64,000 bases of DNA from W2P13-069 sp963590525 (GTDB lineage: Bacteria > Actinomycetota > Coriobacteriia > Coriobacteriales > QAMH01): NCBI GenBank assembly GCA_963590525.1, contig CAVAPV010000004.1, positions 1 through 64,000 on the forward strand, given 5' to 3'. The notes beneath the pieces were generated by a model. It worked only from the letters and a program-made list of their open reading frames with translations, made no database searches and was not told the origin of the DNA. Positions 8,170 to 16,977 of the stretch are shown here, piece after piece (positions within the stretch are counted from its first letter, which is position 1; every line of letters begins with the position of its first letter). The position numbers and the translations under genes are program-made.

Positions 8170-10038
8170 CTACTTAACCTTGAAAACGACCTTGACGGTC
8201 TTGAAGTAGGCGCCGTAGGAGACGCGCAGCTTGGCGACGTACCTGCCCTTCTTGGCGCCCTTCTTGAGGGTGACCTTGCCGCCTTTTACCTTGAGGCCCT
8301 TGGAGGCGGACACCTTGGACCATGAGGCCTTGGCGCCGGATGCGCTCCTCTTTGCCTTGACGGTCACGGCCCTGGCCTTGAGGGTCTTCTTGCCGGCCTT
8401 CTTCTCCTTCTTGGTGAGCTTGACCACCTTGACGACCTTCTTCTGGACCGCCGCCAGGGCGTCCTTGTCGCCGCTGTTGGCGGTTACCTGCGCCTGGGCT
8501 GCGTCGCGCACGTCGACCATCACGTCGAAGTTCCCGTCGCCCGCGTACTGCTTGGCGAGCTCGCGCTGCTCTGCGCTGAGGTCGCCGTAGGCCGTGATGG
8601 CAGCGTTGGCAGCGTCGAGGGCGTCTTGCGCGTTGGCGGCCGTGACGGGCACGTACTTGGACAGAACGTCCGTGATCATGTCGGCCGCGACGCGTGCGCG
8701 ACCCTGGTCGAGGATCGACTGGACGGCGCTCACGCTCTTTGCGGAGACGAGCTCCTTTTGCAGCTTGGTGAGGGCATCGTAGGCGTCAAGCGCCGCCTGG
8801 GCGGCATCACCTGCGGCCTGGGCGTTTTCGCTTGCGACCTGGGAGTAATCCTCCTGCACCTGGGCTAGCTGATCTGCCACCTTCTTGGCAGCCGCCCTAT
8901 CTGCTGCGGTGTAGGGATCATAGTCACCGTGCTCGACGGCGGTGAGAGCGGCGGCGCCGTGCCTGCCATTTATCTCATCGCAAACAGTCTGAGCCTCGTC
9001 CTTGGAGGCAAAGTAAACCTCGTAGCTCACCCCATTTTCTTTTGCGGTGAGCAGCCAGTTGGCCTCGCTCTTTGTTGCAGACTGAGAAAGCACCGCATAT
9101 TTGCCACCTGCGCGCTTGAGCATGGCGTAACCATTGGCAACATCCTTGGCGTTGACATAATCACCAAAGGTGCCGCCCTGGAACTGCGCCACGCCAGAGT
9201 CGAGGTAGCTGGTATCGATATTGTCGTTGAATACTCCGCCGGTGATCACAAAAACGGACGCCTCGTCAACGTACATGCACTCGTTGACCCAATCAGGACT
9301 CTCTTCAGTGCCGTAGTCGTACTTACCCGTAAACTCGCCACCGGAAATACGCACTTTGGTATTCGTGCGCGACCAAACGCCAATGTAAACCGCGTTGTCA
9401 TTGTCAGCAGTAAACTTACCGCTTTTAATCTCGATTATCCCGCAATCAGAAGTACCAAAAGCAACCTCGTCTTTAGCAACAAACTCGCCGCCGTTGACGG
9501 TGACGCTATCACAATTGTTAAGCGCAACAGCGTGCTTTGAATCAGATTTAAAGTTGCCGTTATTGAAGACAACGCTAGTTGCATCTTCGACTTCCAAGGC
9601 ATTGCCCTCAGTAGCTGCAAACGTACCGCTATTAACAGCTACGCTGCCCTCTTTGACATAGACAAGCGGGTTATCTTTATCGTCTGAGTCTTCTGCCCAC
9701 ACAACGTTGACGCCATCAAAAGTCGAAGAGGAATTATAGAGAAAGGCTGCGGCGTCGGCACTTGCTTTGATTGTTCCGTTGGTAATCATCAATCCGCTGC
9801 AGCCTTGGGCCACAACCATGCCGGTAAGTGTTTTGCCGCCCAGGTTCAAAACGATGTTGTTCTTATTTAAAAATCCAATGCCATCGCCCGCGCAATCAAC
9901 AAGCAAGCAGACCTGGGAACCATCCACCGCTGCCTCGGCTGCGATTTTGAGATTGGCGTACGTGACTGTGTTGCCATTTGTGATGACTCGCACAATGGGA
10001 TCGCCCCATGTTCCACAGAGCGCAATATCAGCAATCAC
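8170..10038 (-). CDS. surface protein, C-terminal part (separated by frameshift)
   Basis: This 622-residue frame is the downstream part of a large secreted protein whose start is at 11059. Reading back from 10038, the frame is open through a B-repeat-like end (W-x-LEDGT-x-YEFSKPV-x-ADIAL) and joins the upstream frame exactly at the C9 run. Residues about 20-290 form short repeats (VNGGEF, IKSGKF, ISGGEF, ITGGVF) suggesting a right-handed beta-helix. An Ala-rich helical segment follows and then a Lys-rich strand domain ending in VVFKVK. There is no LPXTG motif. As a separate CDS it has only a GTG without a ribosome site, so it is probably not made unless the frame is restored. Confidence 0.7.
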   Translation of the reverse strand: MIADIALCGTWGDPIVRVITNGNTVTYANLKIAAEAAVDGSQVCLLVDCAGDGIGFLNKNNIVLNLGGKTLTGMVVAQGCSGLMITNGTIKASADAAAFLYNSSSTFDGVNVVWAEDSDDKDNPLVYVKEGSVAVNSGTFAATEGNALEVEDATSVVFNNGNFKSDSKHAVALNNCDSVTVNGGEFVAKDEVAFGTSDCGIIEIKSGKFTADNDNAVYIGVWSRTNTKVRISGGEFTGKYDYGTEESPDWVNECMYVDEASVFVITGGVFNDNIDTSYLDSGVAQFQGGTFGDYVNAKDVANGYAMLKRAGGKYAVLSQSATKSEANWLLTAKENGVSYEVYFASKDEAQTVCDEINGRHGAAALTAVEHGDYDPYTAADRAAAKKVADQLAQVQEDYSQVASENAQAAGDAAQAALDAYDALTKLQKELVSAKSVSAVQSILDQGRARVAADMITDVLSKYVPVTAANAQDALDAANAAITAYGDLSAEQRELAKQYAGDGNFDVMVDVRDAAQAQVTANSGDKDALAAVQKKVVKVVKLTKKEKKAGKKTLKARAVTVKAKRSASGAKASWSKVSASKGLKVKGGKVTLKKGAKKGRYVAKLRVSYGAYFKTVKVVFKVK

Positions 10039-10102
10039 AGGCTTGGAGAACTCGTAATCCGTTCCATCTTCAAGCTGCCAAGATTTAAAGCCTTTTTCGT
10101 CG

Positions 10103-11059
10103 CTAGACGGCGAGGAGGGGGGGGGTAATCATAGGCGCCTGATCGTAGAAGTGGACATCCCTGGTCTCTATATGGGACTGGCCGTCATTATAAGTAACGG
10201 TATGATCTTCAACCTTGTAGGCCACAGCAGGAGAGCCAAGCTCGGTAGCAGCCGTTTGGGCTGCCTCGTAGGTTGAGAAGAAAACAATATCAAGCTTTCC
10301 CGCACTAAGAACCGCGCCCTTGCTGTTGTTACCGCGCGCATCGGCCAGGTTCTTTACCTCGTACGTCACACTATCATCGTTGTCTGCAACGCAAGCTACA
10401 GCTTTGCCGTCATCGAGCCTTCCTTTTAGAGGAAGCTCAGCAAAAGAGCCGCCTGCCAAGGTGACGCTTCCATCAACAATGCCACTGTTGCCTCCCACAA
10501 AGGCACCTCCCTCAACAGTGGCTTTTCCCTGCGTCTCTGCAAGCAGGACATTCCATTTGTCAGCGCCCTCGTCATTGATAACTGCGCTATACGTTCCGCT
10601 CTTGACGGTCACACTGCCCACAGCGATATCGATGCAGTGGTGGTTGTAGGAAGTAGCAGTCACGCTGTCCAAAGTCACGTTGCAAGACGGCGTGCTGTTG
10701 GTACGCACAACGCTATTGTTGTAGCTAACAAGCGTGCCGCTCTTTACCGTGACGTTGGAATTCCTAACGTCAACAAGGTCTACTCCAGTTGTAGAGTCAT
10801 CGGCATTGGAAAGCGTCTTGCCATTGAGGTCGATCACGACGTTGCCGTAGCGATTATCTAGTTCGACCCTGACCGTACCAGTGATGTTGCTTCCAAGCGT
10901 ATAAGTACCTGCCTCATCAATCACGCAAATACTGCCCTCGGTCTTAAAATCCGATTGCGTCAGCGTCTTATCTACCGCAAACGCATTTGCCGGCAGCGCA
11001 AACAGCACCGCCGCAGCCGCGCTGGCGGCTAGCGCCAACAACGCTCTTTTCTTCTTCAT
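10103..11059 (-). CDS. surface protein, N-terminal part (phase-variable, OFF)
   Basis: The frame starts with a clear signal peptide (KKKR, then a hydrophobic Ala/Leu stretch, cleavage after ANA) and contains beta-helix-like repeats (VRNSNVTVKSGTL, VTLDSVT, VTVKSGTY, ATVEGGAF, VTLAGGSF). It ends ten residues after the poly-C run, at TAG 10103. With 8 instead of 9 C, the frame passes into the 8170-10038 frame and gives one 962-residue protein (11059 to 8170 is 2890 bases, and 2889 divides by three). The start has GAGGAG upstream. It is probably an adhesin or surface-exposed protein; the ligand is unknown. Confidence 0.78.
   Translation of the reverse strand: MKKKRALLALAASAAAAVLFALPANAFAVDKTLTQSDFKTEGSICVIDEAGTYTLGSNITGTVRVELDNRYGNVVIDLNGKTLSNADDSTTGVDLVDVRNSNVTVKSGTLVSYNNSVVRTNSTPSCNVTLDSVTATSYNHHCIDIAVGSVTVKSGTYSAVINDEGADKWNVLLAETQGKATVEGGAFVGGNSGIVDGSVTLAGGSFAELPLKGRLDDGKAVACVADNDDSVTYEVKNLADARGNNSKGAVLSAGKLDIVFFSTYEAAQTAATELGSPAVAYKVEDHTVTYNDGQSHIETRDVHFYDQAPMITPPLLAV
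10117..10125. repeat. homopolymer C9 (minus strand) switch
   Basis: Nine consecutive G on the plus strand lie in the coding sequence of the surface protein. Eight or eleven would put both halves in one frame; nine gives an early stop seven codons later. Tracts like this change length by slipped-strand mispairing, the standard phase-variation mechanism. A sequencing or assembly error in the tract is the main alternative. Confidence 0.8.
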
Positions 11060-11350
11060 AGGCTTAACTCCTCACTGCCCGCACCGGGCATAAATAAACC
11101 TCACAATAATACCGCCACGCAGCTGATCATATGGCGCAAAAGCGCCCGTCAATGCACGTTTTACAACAAACGTTTTATTCAACGCACGCCACACCAATCG
11201 CACATGCAACTCGCGCCCAATCCCATCACGCCAACCGCCTCTGCTCGCCTGAAATAAAAATTTCTCTTGCGCTCGCCCAAAAGCGGGCTTATATTTCCAA
11301 ACGTTACCTCGGCAAAAGGACCGAGAGTAGAATTTGAAAGGAATACCGTT
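11060..11350. other. divergent promoter spacer
   Basis: This 291-bp spacer lies between the leftward surface protein and the rightward ABC transporter operon. The surface gene's ribosome site (GAGGAG) is at its left edge and GAAAGGA of the transporter gene at its right edge. A short GCCC/GGGC hairpin near 11276-11290 is the only structure seen. Confidence 0.35.
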
Positions 11351-12436
11351 ATGAAGTTCAACCTCAAGAAGGTTGGCGCTACCACCGTTGCAAGCGCCAC
11401 CGCCATCGCACTCGCCGCTGCTCTCACCGCTTGCGGCTCATCTCAATCCTCTAACAACTCATCAGATTCTTCTACGCAGACCACAGCTACCTACAAGATC
11501 GGTCTGTGCAACTACATGGATCACGCATCCCTCAACCAAATTGCAGAAAGCCTGCAAGAAGAGCTCAACACTCTGGGCGAAGAAAACAACATCACCTTTG
11601 ACGTCGACTACGAAAACGGCAACGCAGACGACTCCATCATCACGCAGATCATCTCCGACTTCCAATCCAACGAAGTCGACGCCATGGTGGGCATCGCCAC
11701 CCCGGTTGCCATGAGCATGCAGGCTGCGACCGAGGATACAGACACCCCCGTCATCTTCTCTGCCGTGACCGACCCCGTCTCTGCCGGCCTGGTCGAGTCT
11801 TTGGACGCACCCGGCGCCAACATCACCGGCACCTCTGACTACCTCAACACCTCTGCCGTGATCGACCTGATGCTCGCGCAAAACCCCAACCTTAAGACCA
11901 TCGGCCTGCTCTACGACGCCGGCCAGGATTCCTCTGCAACCGCTATCAAGGAGGCCAAGGAGTACGCCGCAACCAAGAACCTCAAGGTCGTCGAGCGCAC
12001 CGGCACCACGGTCGATGAGCTGCAGCAGGCAGCCCAGCAGCTGGTCAACGACGGCGTAGAGGCTGTCTTCACCCCCACCGACAACACCGTGCAAAGCGCA
12101 GAGTCTGCAATCTACGAGACCTTTATCGACGCCAAGATTCCCCACTATGCAGGCGCAGACAGCTTTGCCCTCAACGGTGCGTTTGCCGGCTACGGCGTCG
12201 ACTACGACAACCTGGGCAAAGAGACCGCCCAGATGGTCTACGACGCAGTCGTCAACGACGCAGACCCTGCAACCACCGCAGTCAAGACCTTTGACAACGG
12301 CATCTGCACTATCAACACCGAGACCTGCGAGGGCCTTGGCCTGAGCTTGGACGACGTCAAGACCGCCTTTGCAGACCTCTGCACCCAGATCGTAGAGGTC
12401 ACCACGGCTGACAATTTCTCCGACCTGGAGAAGTAA
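11351..12436 (+). CDS. ABC transporter substrate-binding lipoprotein (TrpX-like)
   Basis: This 361-residue lipoprotein has a signal peptide ending in the lipobox LTAC (C28), a Ser/Asn-rich linker and the PF04392-type binding fold (VDAMVGIATPVAMSMQAAT, PVIFSAVTDPVSAGLV, GTSDYLN, GLLYDAGQDSSA). It captures a small ligand outside the membrane for the permease and ATPase encoded next. Proteins of this group work in TrpXYZ-type systems for tryptophan or other small ligands, so an aromatic amino acid is possible but unproved. The ATG at 11351 was chosen for its GAAAGGA site and for giving a normal signal peptide. Confidence 0.88.
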   Translation: MKFNLKKVGATTVASATAIALAAALTACGSSQSSNNSSDSSTQTTATYKIGLCNYMDHASLNQIAESLQEELNTLGEENNITFDVDYENGNADDSIITQIISDFQSNEVDAMVGIATPVAMSMQAATEDTDTPVIFSAVTDPVSAGLVESLDAPGANITGTSDYLNTSAVIDLMLAQNPNLKTIGLLYDAGQDSSATAIKEAKEYAATKNLKVVERTGTTVDELQQAAQQLVNDGVEAVFTPTDNTVQSAESAIYETFIDAKIPHYAGADSFALNGAFAGYGVDYDNLGKETAQMVYDAVVNDADPATTAVKTFDNGICTINTETCEGLGLSLDDVKTAFADLCTQIVEVTTADNFSDLEK

Positions 12437-12451
12437 ACCCAACCGCTTTGA

Positions 12452-12482
12452 GCGCGAGGCAGGCACATCGCTTGCCTTGCGC
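12452..12482 (+). promoter_or_regulatory. 13-bp hairpin within the transporter operon
   Basis: A 13-bp stem (12452-12464 with 12470-12482, two G-T wobbles, 5-base loop) lies just after the binding-protein stop and 198 bp before the permease start. It has no strong T tail. Such hairpins often cause partial termination or 3' protection so that binding protein is made in excess over permease. Confidence 0.55.
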
Positions 12483-12679
12483 CCTTTGGCTTAAGCTTGC
12501 CGCGTGCTGCTTGCTTTTATGCGAGCAGGCAGCCCGATGCAAGCTGCGCAAGCCGTCGCAACCCGCTGCCGCAAGGTTTGACACCCGCAAGCAACGCAAG
12601 CGACGCCACTGCAGCCCAACTCAAACCACACTCCGCTAAAGGCCAGCACGGCGCCGGCCCACCGCAAAAGGAGGATGAG

Positions 12680-13633
12680 ATGATCGTTTCTTTGCTAGGC
12701 CCCCTGCAAACAGCTTTGGAGCTGGGTCTCATCACCTCGCTCACCGTATTGGCGCTCTTCTTGAGCTACTCCATGCTCAACGTCTGCGACCTCTCTACCG
12801 ACGGCTGCTTTACCCTGGGTGCTGCCACGGCGGCGGTCTTTGTCTTGGCAGGCCACCCGTTGCTGTCCATTCCCGCCGCTATGTGCGCAGGCATGCTCTC
12901 TGGCCTGGTCACGGCGTTTTTGCAAACCAAGATGGGCGTTGACAGCCTGCTAGCCGGCATCATCGTCAACACGGGCTTGTACTCGGTAAACATCGGCATC
13001 ATGGGTAACGCGAGCCTGCTCAACCTCAACAAACAGACCACCGTCTTTACCATGGCCAGCAGCGCGCTCAAGCACACGCCGCTGGCAGATTTCTCCAACC
13101 TCATCGTCATCTGCGCCTTTGTGGCTGTAGCCATCGTCTTGGTGAGCCTGTTCTTGCGCACACGTCTGGGCCTGGCCATTCGCGCAACAGGCAACAACCC
13201 CGACATGGTCAAGTCGTCTTCTATCAACCCGGTGATGACCATCATCATCGGCCTTGTGCTGGCCAACGCCTTGACCGGCCTTTCCGGCTGCCTTTTGGCG
13301 GAATACCAAAAGAGCGTCAACATCCAGATAGGCACCGGCATGGTGACCGTGGCCTTAGCGTCTTTGCTCATCGGCGAGGGCTTCTTGGGACGTAAGAAGA
13401 TCCCCGCGCGCGCATGCGGCGTGGTGCTGGGCGCGTTTATCTTCCGCTTGGTGTACACCATCGCCCTGCGCTTTAACATGCCGGCGTTCATGCTCAAGCT
13501 GGTGAGCTCCATCATCGTCATCATCGCCATCAGCGGGCCCTACATCAAAAGCCGCTACCCGGAGTTCCACAAGAAGCGCATACGCCGCAAAGAACACCGT
13601 CAGGCCAAGGGCAAGGAGGCTGCAAATGCTTAA
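12680..13633 (+). CDS. ABC transporter permease (TrpY-like)
   Basis: This 317-residue membrane protein has about nine hydrophobic segments and the branched-chain/TrpY-type permease motifs (LGAATAAVFVLAG near the N-terminus, GLAIRATGNNPDMVKSS in the coupling loop, and ASLLIGEGFLGRKK). It forms the membrane channel for the binding protein upstream. The ATG at 12680 follows AAAAGGAGGATGAG, a strong ribosome site; the open frame extends further left without homology. The C-terminal tail is basic. Its last eight bases overlap the ATPase gene. Confidence 0.88.
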   Translation: MIVSLLGPLQTALELGLITSLTVLALFLSYSMLNVCDLSTDGCFTLGAATAAVFVLAGHPLLSIPAAMCAGMLSGLVTAFLQTKMGVDSLLAGIIVNTGLYSVNIGIMGNASLLNLNKQTTVFTMASSALKHTPLADFSNLIVICAFVAVAIVLVSLFLRTRLGLAIRATGNNPDMVKSSSINPVMTIIIGLVLANALTGLSGCLLAEYQKSVNIQIGTGMVTVALASLLIGEGFLGRKKIPARACGVVLGAFIFRLVYTIALRFNMPAFMLKLVSSIIVIIAISGPYIKSRYPEFHKKRIRRKEHRQAKGKEAANA

Positions 13634-14411
13634 GATCGAGCGCATCTCAAAGACCTTCAACCCCAACACGGCAGACGCAAAGCTCGCCCTCAACGACCTG
13701 AGCCTCCATGTCTTGCCGGGAGACTTCATCACCATCATCGGCAGCAACGGAGCAGGCAAGTCCACGCTCTTCAACGCCATAAGCGGCAGCTGGACAGTGG
13801 ACGAGGGCGCAATCGAGCTCGACGGCGCAGATATCACCTTTGAAAGCGAGCACAAGCGCGCACGCAGCATAGGCCGCCTGTTCCAAGACCCCATGAAGGG
13901 TAGTGCCCCGGGCATGAGCATCTTGGAGAACATGGCGCTTGCCGCCGGCAAAGGCGGTTGGTTCTCATCCATAACGCGCAAGGACAAACAAGCCTATCAA
14001 GAGAGGTTGGCCCTGCTAGACATGGGTCTTGAAGACAGGCTCGACCAGCCGGTAGGACTGCTCTCTGGCGGACAGCGCCAGGCGCTCACCCTGCTCATGG
14101 CAACCTTCAACGCCCCTAAGCTCCTGCTTTTGGACGAGCACACCGCCGCTCTAGACCCTGCAACGGCAGAGAAGGTTCTTGGCATCACGCGCCAAGTGGT
14201 AGAAGACAACAAGCTCACCTGCCTGATGGTGACCCACAACATGCAAGACGCGCTGAACATGGGCAACCGCACCATCATGATGGACTCTGGGCGCATCATC
14301 TACGACGTGCGCGGTGAGCAACGCCAAAGGCTCACTGTGGCAGACCTGCTGCTCAAGTTCAAAGAGAACGCCGGCAACACCTTGGATAACGACAGGATCT
14401 TGCTCTCGTAA
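13626..14411 (+). CDS. ABC transporter ATP-binding protein (TrpZ-like)
   Basis: This 261-residue ATPase energises the transporter encoded by the two genes before it. The Walker A motif (GSNGAGKST), the signature LSGGQRQAL and Walker B (LLLLDEHTAALDP) are all intact, followed by the switch His in MVTHNM. The Walker B aspartate-glutamate is followed by His rather than Pro, a feature common in this subfamily. The start overlaps the permease end by eight bases, so translation is probably coupled. Confidence 0.9.
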   Translation: MLKIERISKTFNPNTADAKLALNDLSLHVLPGDFITIIGSNGAGKSTLFNAISGSWTVDEGAIELDGADITFESEHKRARSIGRLFQDPMKGSAPGMSILENMALAAGKGGWFSSITRKDKQAYQERLALLDMGLEDRLDQPVGLLSGGQRQALTLLMATFNAPKLLLLDEHTAALDPATAEKVLGITRQVVEDNKLTCLMVTHNMQDALNMGNRTIMMDSGRIIYDVRGEQRQRLTVADLLLKFKENAGNTLDNDRILLS

Positions 14412-14431
14412 GGCAACGTCTGTCTAAGCGT

Positions 14432-15829
14432 TTACTCCAACGGCTGCTTGCGGTAAAAGACCATGAGCACAAGCGATATCAGGCAAAACGCCGCAGCGCA
14501 CATGAGCATCTGGAAGAACCCCTCAGCCCCGGGAGACGCGGCCACAAAACCCAGCAGCAGCGCCGGGGCAACCGTCGTGCCAATCTGACGCACCAACGCT
14601 ATGGTTGCGATGGCAGCTCCGCTTTGACTGGGACTGGTGTTCTCGAGCACCATGTAGTTGGTGGGCGCGCCCATGACAAAGCCCAATCCCAAACCCATGA
14701 TGCCCAGCCCTATGACAAGCAAGACAGTGCTGGCGTTGCCGAGGCATACCGTGGCGATAAAGACAAAGCCCAAAGCCGAGACCAACAGGCCGCCGCTCAT
14801 AACAGGCTTGGGCCCAAAGCGATCGATGAGCTTACCGCCAAGAGGCGGACCAAACATACTCACCACGCCCACGGGCAAGACGTACAAACCGCCCGATCCA
14901 GTGGGTGCGTCCATGATGAACTCTGCCACCTCGGGGATGAGCGTCATGGTGATGATCACGCCGCCAACAAAGAAGCTCACCACCATCGTGATGACGATGG
15001 GGCGGCAGCTCAAGTATTCCAGATGAAACACCGGGCTTGGACTCTTGCGCTCTACCAGCGCAAAAGCGATAAGAGCCACAACAAACCCAGCCGCCGGAGC
15101 GAGCACCTGCACAGAGGCAAGCGAAGCCGCCAGGTTTGACACGTCGATATCCTGCAGCGCCATAAGCAGCAGCAAGACGGTGAGCACCATAAGAATCGAG
15201 CCGGGGATATCAAGCGGCTCTTTGGATTGCACACACCTGTTGGGCAGGCACATCAACGCAGCAACGATGAGCGCAGCGCACACGGGCAGGGCAAAGTAGA
15301 AGAGCGCAGGCCAGTTGGCGCTGCCCACAAGACCCATCACCAAGCTGCCAACAGCGGCTCCCAAGACGTTGGCGATACCCGCCACAGCCGCCGCGATACC
15401 CAGCGCCATGCCGCGTTTTTCTTGCGGGAAGCTTGCGCCTATCTCTGCATTTGCCACGGGAATAATGCCGCAGGCACCTACCGCCTGCACCAAACGCCCC
15501 GCGAGAAGCAGGCCAAAGCTATCCGCTACGCTAGACAACCCGCACACCAGCGAGCCAACCATAAACGTTGCCAAGCAGCCGATAAAGACCGGCTTGCGGC
15601 CGCGGATATCGGCCAGCCTGCCCACAACGGGGATGCATGCCGCATAAAACAGCGTGTAGATGTTGATCATCCAGATGCCAGTGGTGTCGCCCAGGCCAAA
15701 ATGCTCTTGGATAACCAGACGCACGGGCGAAACCATGCCAACGTACAGGCCACCCAAAGTGAGGCCCAAAAGATAGATAGCAAAGACAGCGCCCAGTCCG
15801 GGCGTTGCTCCAGATGTGTTCTTGTTCAC
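14432..15829 (-). CDS. MFS transporter, DHA2 (14-TM) type
   Basis: This 465-residue protein has about 14 hydrophobic segments and the major-facilitator signature GRLADIRGRKPVF between helices 2 and 3. The EIGASFPQEKRGMALGI and GPPLGGKLIDRFGPKP motifs match drug:proton antiporters of the DHA2 group. It probably exports a toxic compound. The GTG at 15829 follows GGAGAG and starts six residues before the first ordered region; a TTG at 15865 with AAGGAG is an alternative. The HxlR regulator gene upstream on the same strand (start at 16295, stop 85 bp before this start) may control it. Confidence 0.85.
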   Translation of the reverse strand: MNKNTSGATPGLGAVFAIYLLGLTLGGLYVGMVSPVRLVIQEHFGLGDTTGIWMINIYTLFYAACIPVVGRLADIRGRKPVFIGCLATFMVGSLVCGLSSVADSFGLLLAGRLVQAVGACGIIPVANAEIGASFPQEKRGMALGIAAAVAGIANVLGAAVGSLVMGLVGSANWPALFYFALPVCAALIVAALMCLPNRCVQSKEPLDIPGSILMVLTVLLLLMALQDIDVSNLAASLASVQVLAPAAGFVVALIAFALVERKSPSPVFHLEYLSCRPIVITMVVSFFVGGVIITMTLIPEVAEFIMDAPTGSGGLYVLPVGVVSMFGPPLGGKLIDRFGPKPVMSGGLLVSALGFVFIATVCLGNASTVLLVIGLGIMGLGLGFVMGAPTNYMVLENTSPSQSGAAIATIALVRQIGTTVAPALLLGFVAASPGAEGFFQMLMCAAAFCLISLVLMVFYRKQPLE

Positions 15830-15914
15830 TAAACAGCTCTCTCCAGCAAGTTTTTCTCCAAGCAAAAGAGAATACTCCTTGGCGCGATACCTAAGAGCGA
15901 GAGCGCCTCAACCG

Positions 15915-16295
15915 TTACCCGCGGTAATCGCAGCGCTTGCATCGGGCAAGCTGCCCGGGTACGTTTTCCTCTCTAAAAAACAGGCCGCTCCACTGGCAGA
16001 TATGCTGTAACACGGGCAAAACAGACTCGCCCTTTGCGGTCAGGTTGTACTCGACGTGAGGAGGGATTTCATCAAACTGCTTACGCTCGATAAGGCCGTT
16101 TTCGACCAGATCCTTCAACGCGCCGGCCAGGGCCGCATCGGTGACATCGGTCATCTCTCGCTTGATAACCCCATAGCGAAGCGGACCATCGCTCAACACG
16201 CACAAGATGCGCGATTTCCACTTGCCTCCAAAGACGTCGAGCCCGTACTCGAGCGGACAGCGAATGTCTTTTTCTGTCTTGCGTTTGCGCGTCAT
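15915..16295 (-). CDS. HxlR-family transcriptional regulator
   Basis: This 126-residue regulator is a winged-helix protein with the HxlR hallmarks: CPLEYGLDVFGGKWKSRIL at the start, then DGPLRYGVIKREM, ALKDLVENGLIERK and IPPHVEYNLTAKGESVLPVL. HxlR proteins sense thiol-reactive, electrophilic or redox stress and bind palindromic operators. The Cys near residue 13 matches the conserved sensing cysteine. GAGAGGGG precedes the ATG. A perfect palindrome lies between it and the divergent ABM-domain gene, a likely regulated pair. Confidence 0.92.
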   Translation of the reverse strand: MTRKRKTEKDIRCPLEYGLDVFGGKWKSRILCVLSDGPLRYGVIKREMTDVTDAALAGALKDLVENGLIERKQFDEIPPHVEYNLTAKGESVLPVLQHICQWSGLFFREENVPGQLARCKRCDYRG

Positions 16296-16363
16296 ACGGA
16301 ACCCCTCTCAATGCTTACCATCCGCATCGTAAGCAGGAAAATCTCCTTATGGAAGTCACTATC

Positions 16364-16388
16364 AAAAGATTGAGTAACTCAATCTTTT
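16364..16388. promoter_or_regulatory. perfect palindrome, probable HxlR operator
   Basis: Two exact 12-base arms (AAAAGATTGAGT at 16364-16375 and its complement at 16377-16388) flank one A. It sits 69 bp upstream of the hxlR start and 99 bp upstream of the divergent ABM gene. Position and symmetry suggest the binding site for the HxlR protein. Confidence 0.65.
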
Positions 16389-16486
16389 TCAAAGCACTTC
16401 ACCCCCAAAGCTTGCCTGCCTATTTTGGATTCATCGAACTAAGCGCGCCTGTTCAAAAAAGCCACGACCACAAGAAAGGCAACATC

Positions 16487-16780
16487 ATGAACGTCAAAGC
16501 ATATCTTGAGATCACCATGACCATCCCCCAAGACAACCGCGCTGCCGCCGCAAAGGTCTACACCGACTACCGCACTCCCTTCCTGGAGCAAATCGAAGGC
16601 GCGCTCACCAAGCAGCTGCTGGTTCGTGATGAGGACGTTCAGGTTCTCCACGGGTTCGATAGCGTCGAGCATGCGCAGGCCTATCTAAAGAGCAACATGT
16701 TCAACGATGACGTCGCCAAGGGCCTTGCCCCCACCTGGAGTGCAGAGCCCAAGATCGTCATCTACCCCGTTGTTGCCTAA
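16487..16780 (+). CDS. small ABM/dimeric alpha-beta barrel protein
   Basis: This 97-residue protein resembles single-domain ferredoxin-fold dimers such as antibiotic-biosynthesis-monooxygenase or stress-responsive (Dabb-like) proteins. It has an early beta strand (AYLEITMTIP), a long helix, then strands around LLVRDEDVQVLHGF and a second helix (SVEHAQAYLKS). Members often handle quinones, heme or reactive small molecules, which fits control by the divergent HxlR regulator. AGAAAGG precedes the ATG. The exact reaction is unknown. Confidence 0.7.
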   Translation: MNVKAYLEITMTIPQDNRAAAAKVYTDYRTPFLEQIEGALTKQLLVRDEDVQVLHGFDSVEHAQAYLKSNMFNDDVAKGLAPTWSAEPKIVIYPVVA

Positions 16781-16818
16781 AACAGCGGTTGGCAAAACTC
16801 GCTTTACGGGAGGCAGTT

Positions 16819-16977
16819 ATGTGCAAAACGCCTTTGACCCTGCGACTCGTATGCACGCAGTGCGGTAAAGAAATCCACACCGCAGACAAAGGAAAACCGT
16901 GTCCCAGTTGCGGTTGCACGCAGCAAAAATGGATTCAAGTCCACGACGAGCAAACTCTCTGGCGCCGAGGCGCTTGA
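16819..16977 (+). CDS. 52-residue zinc-ribbon protein
   Basis: This short protein carries two CxxC pairs (CTQC and CPSC, the second followed by GC), spaced as in a small zinc ribbon. Most residues between the pairs are charged, and the C-terminus has aromatic and basic residues (QQKWIQV, TLWRRG). GGGAGG precedes the ATG, and the gene lies 38 bp after the ABM gene on the same strand, so the two may be co-transcribed and HxlR-controlled. The function is unknown; no larger domain is present. Confidence 0.55.
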   Translation: MCKTPLTLRLVCTQCGKEIHTADKGKPCPSCGCTQQKWIQVHDEQTLWRRGA

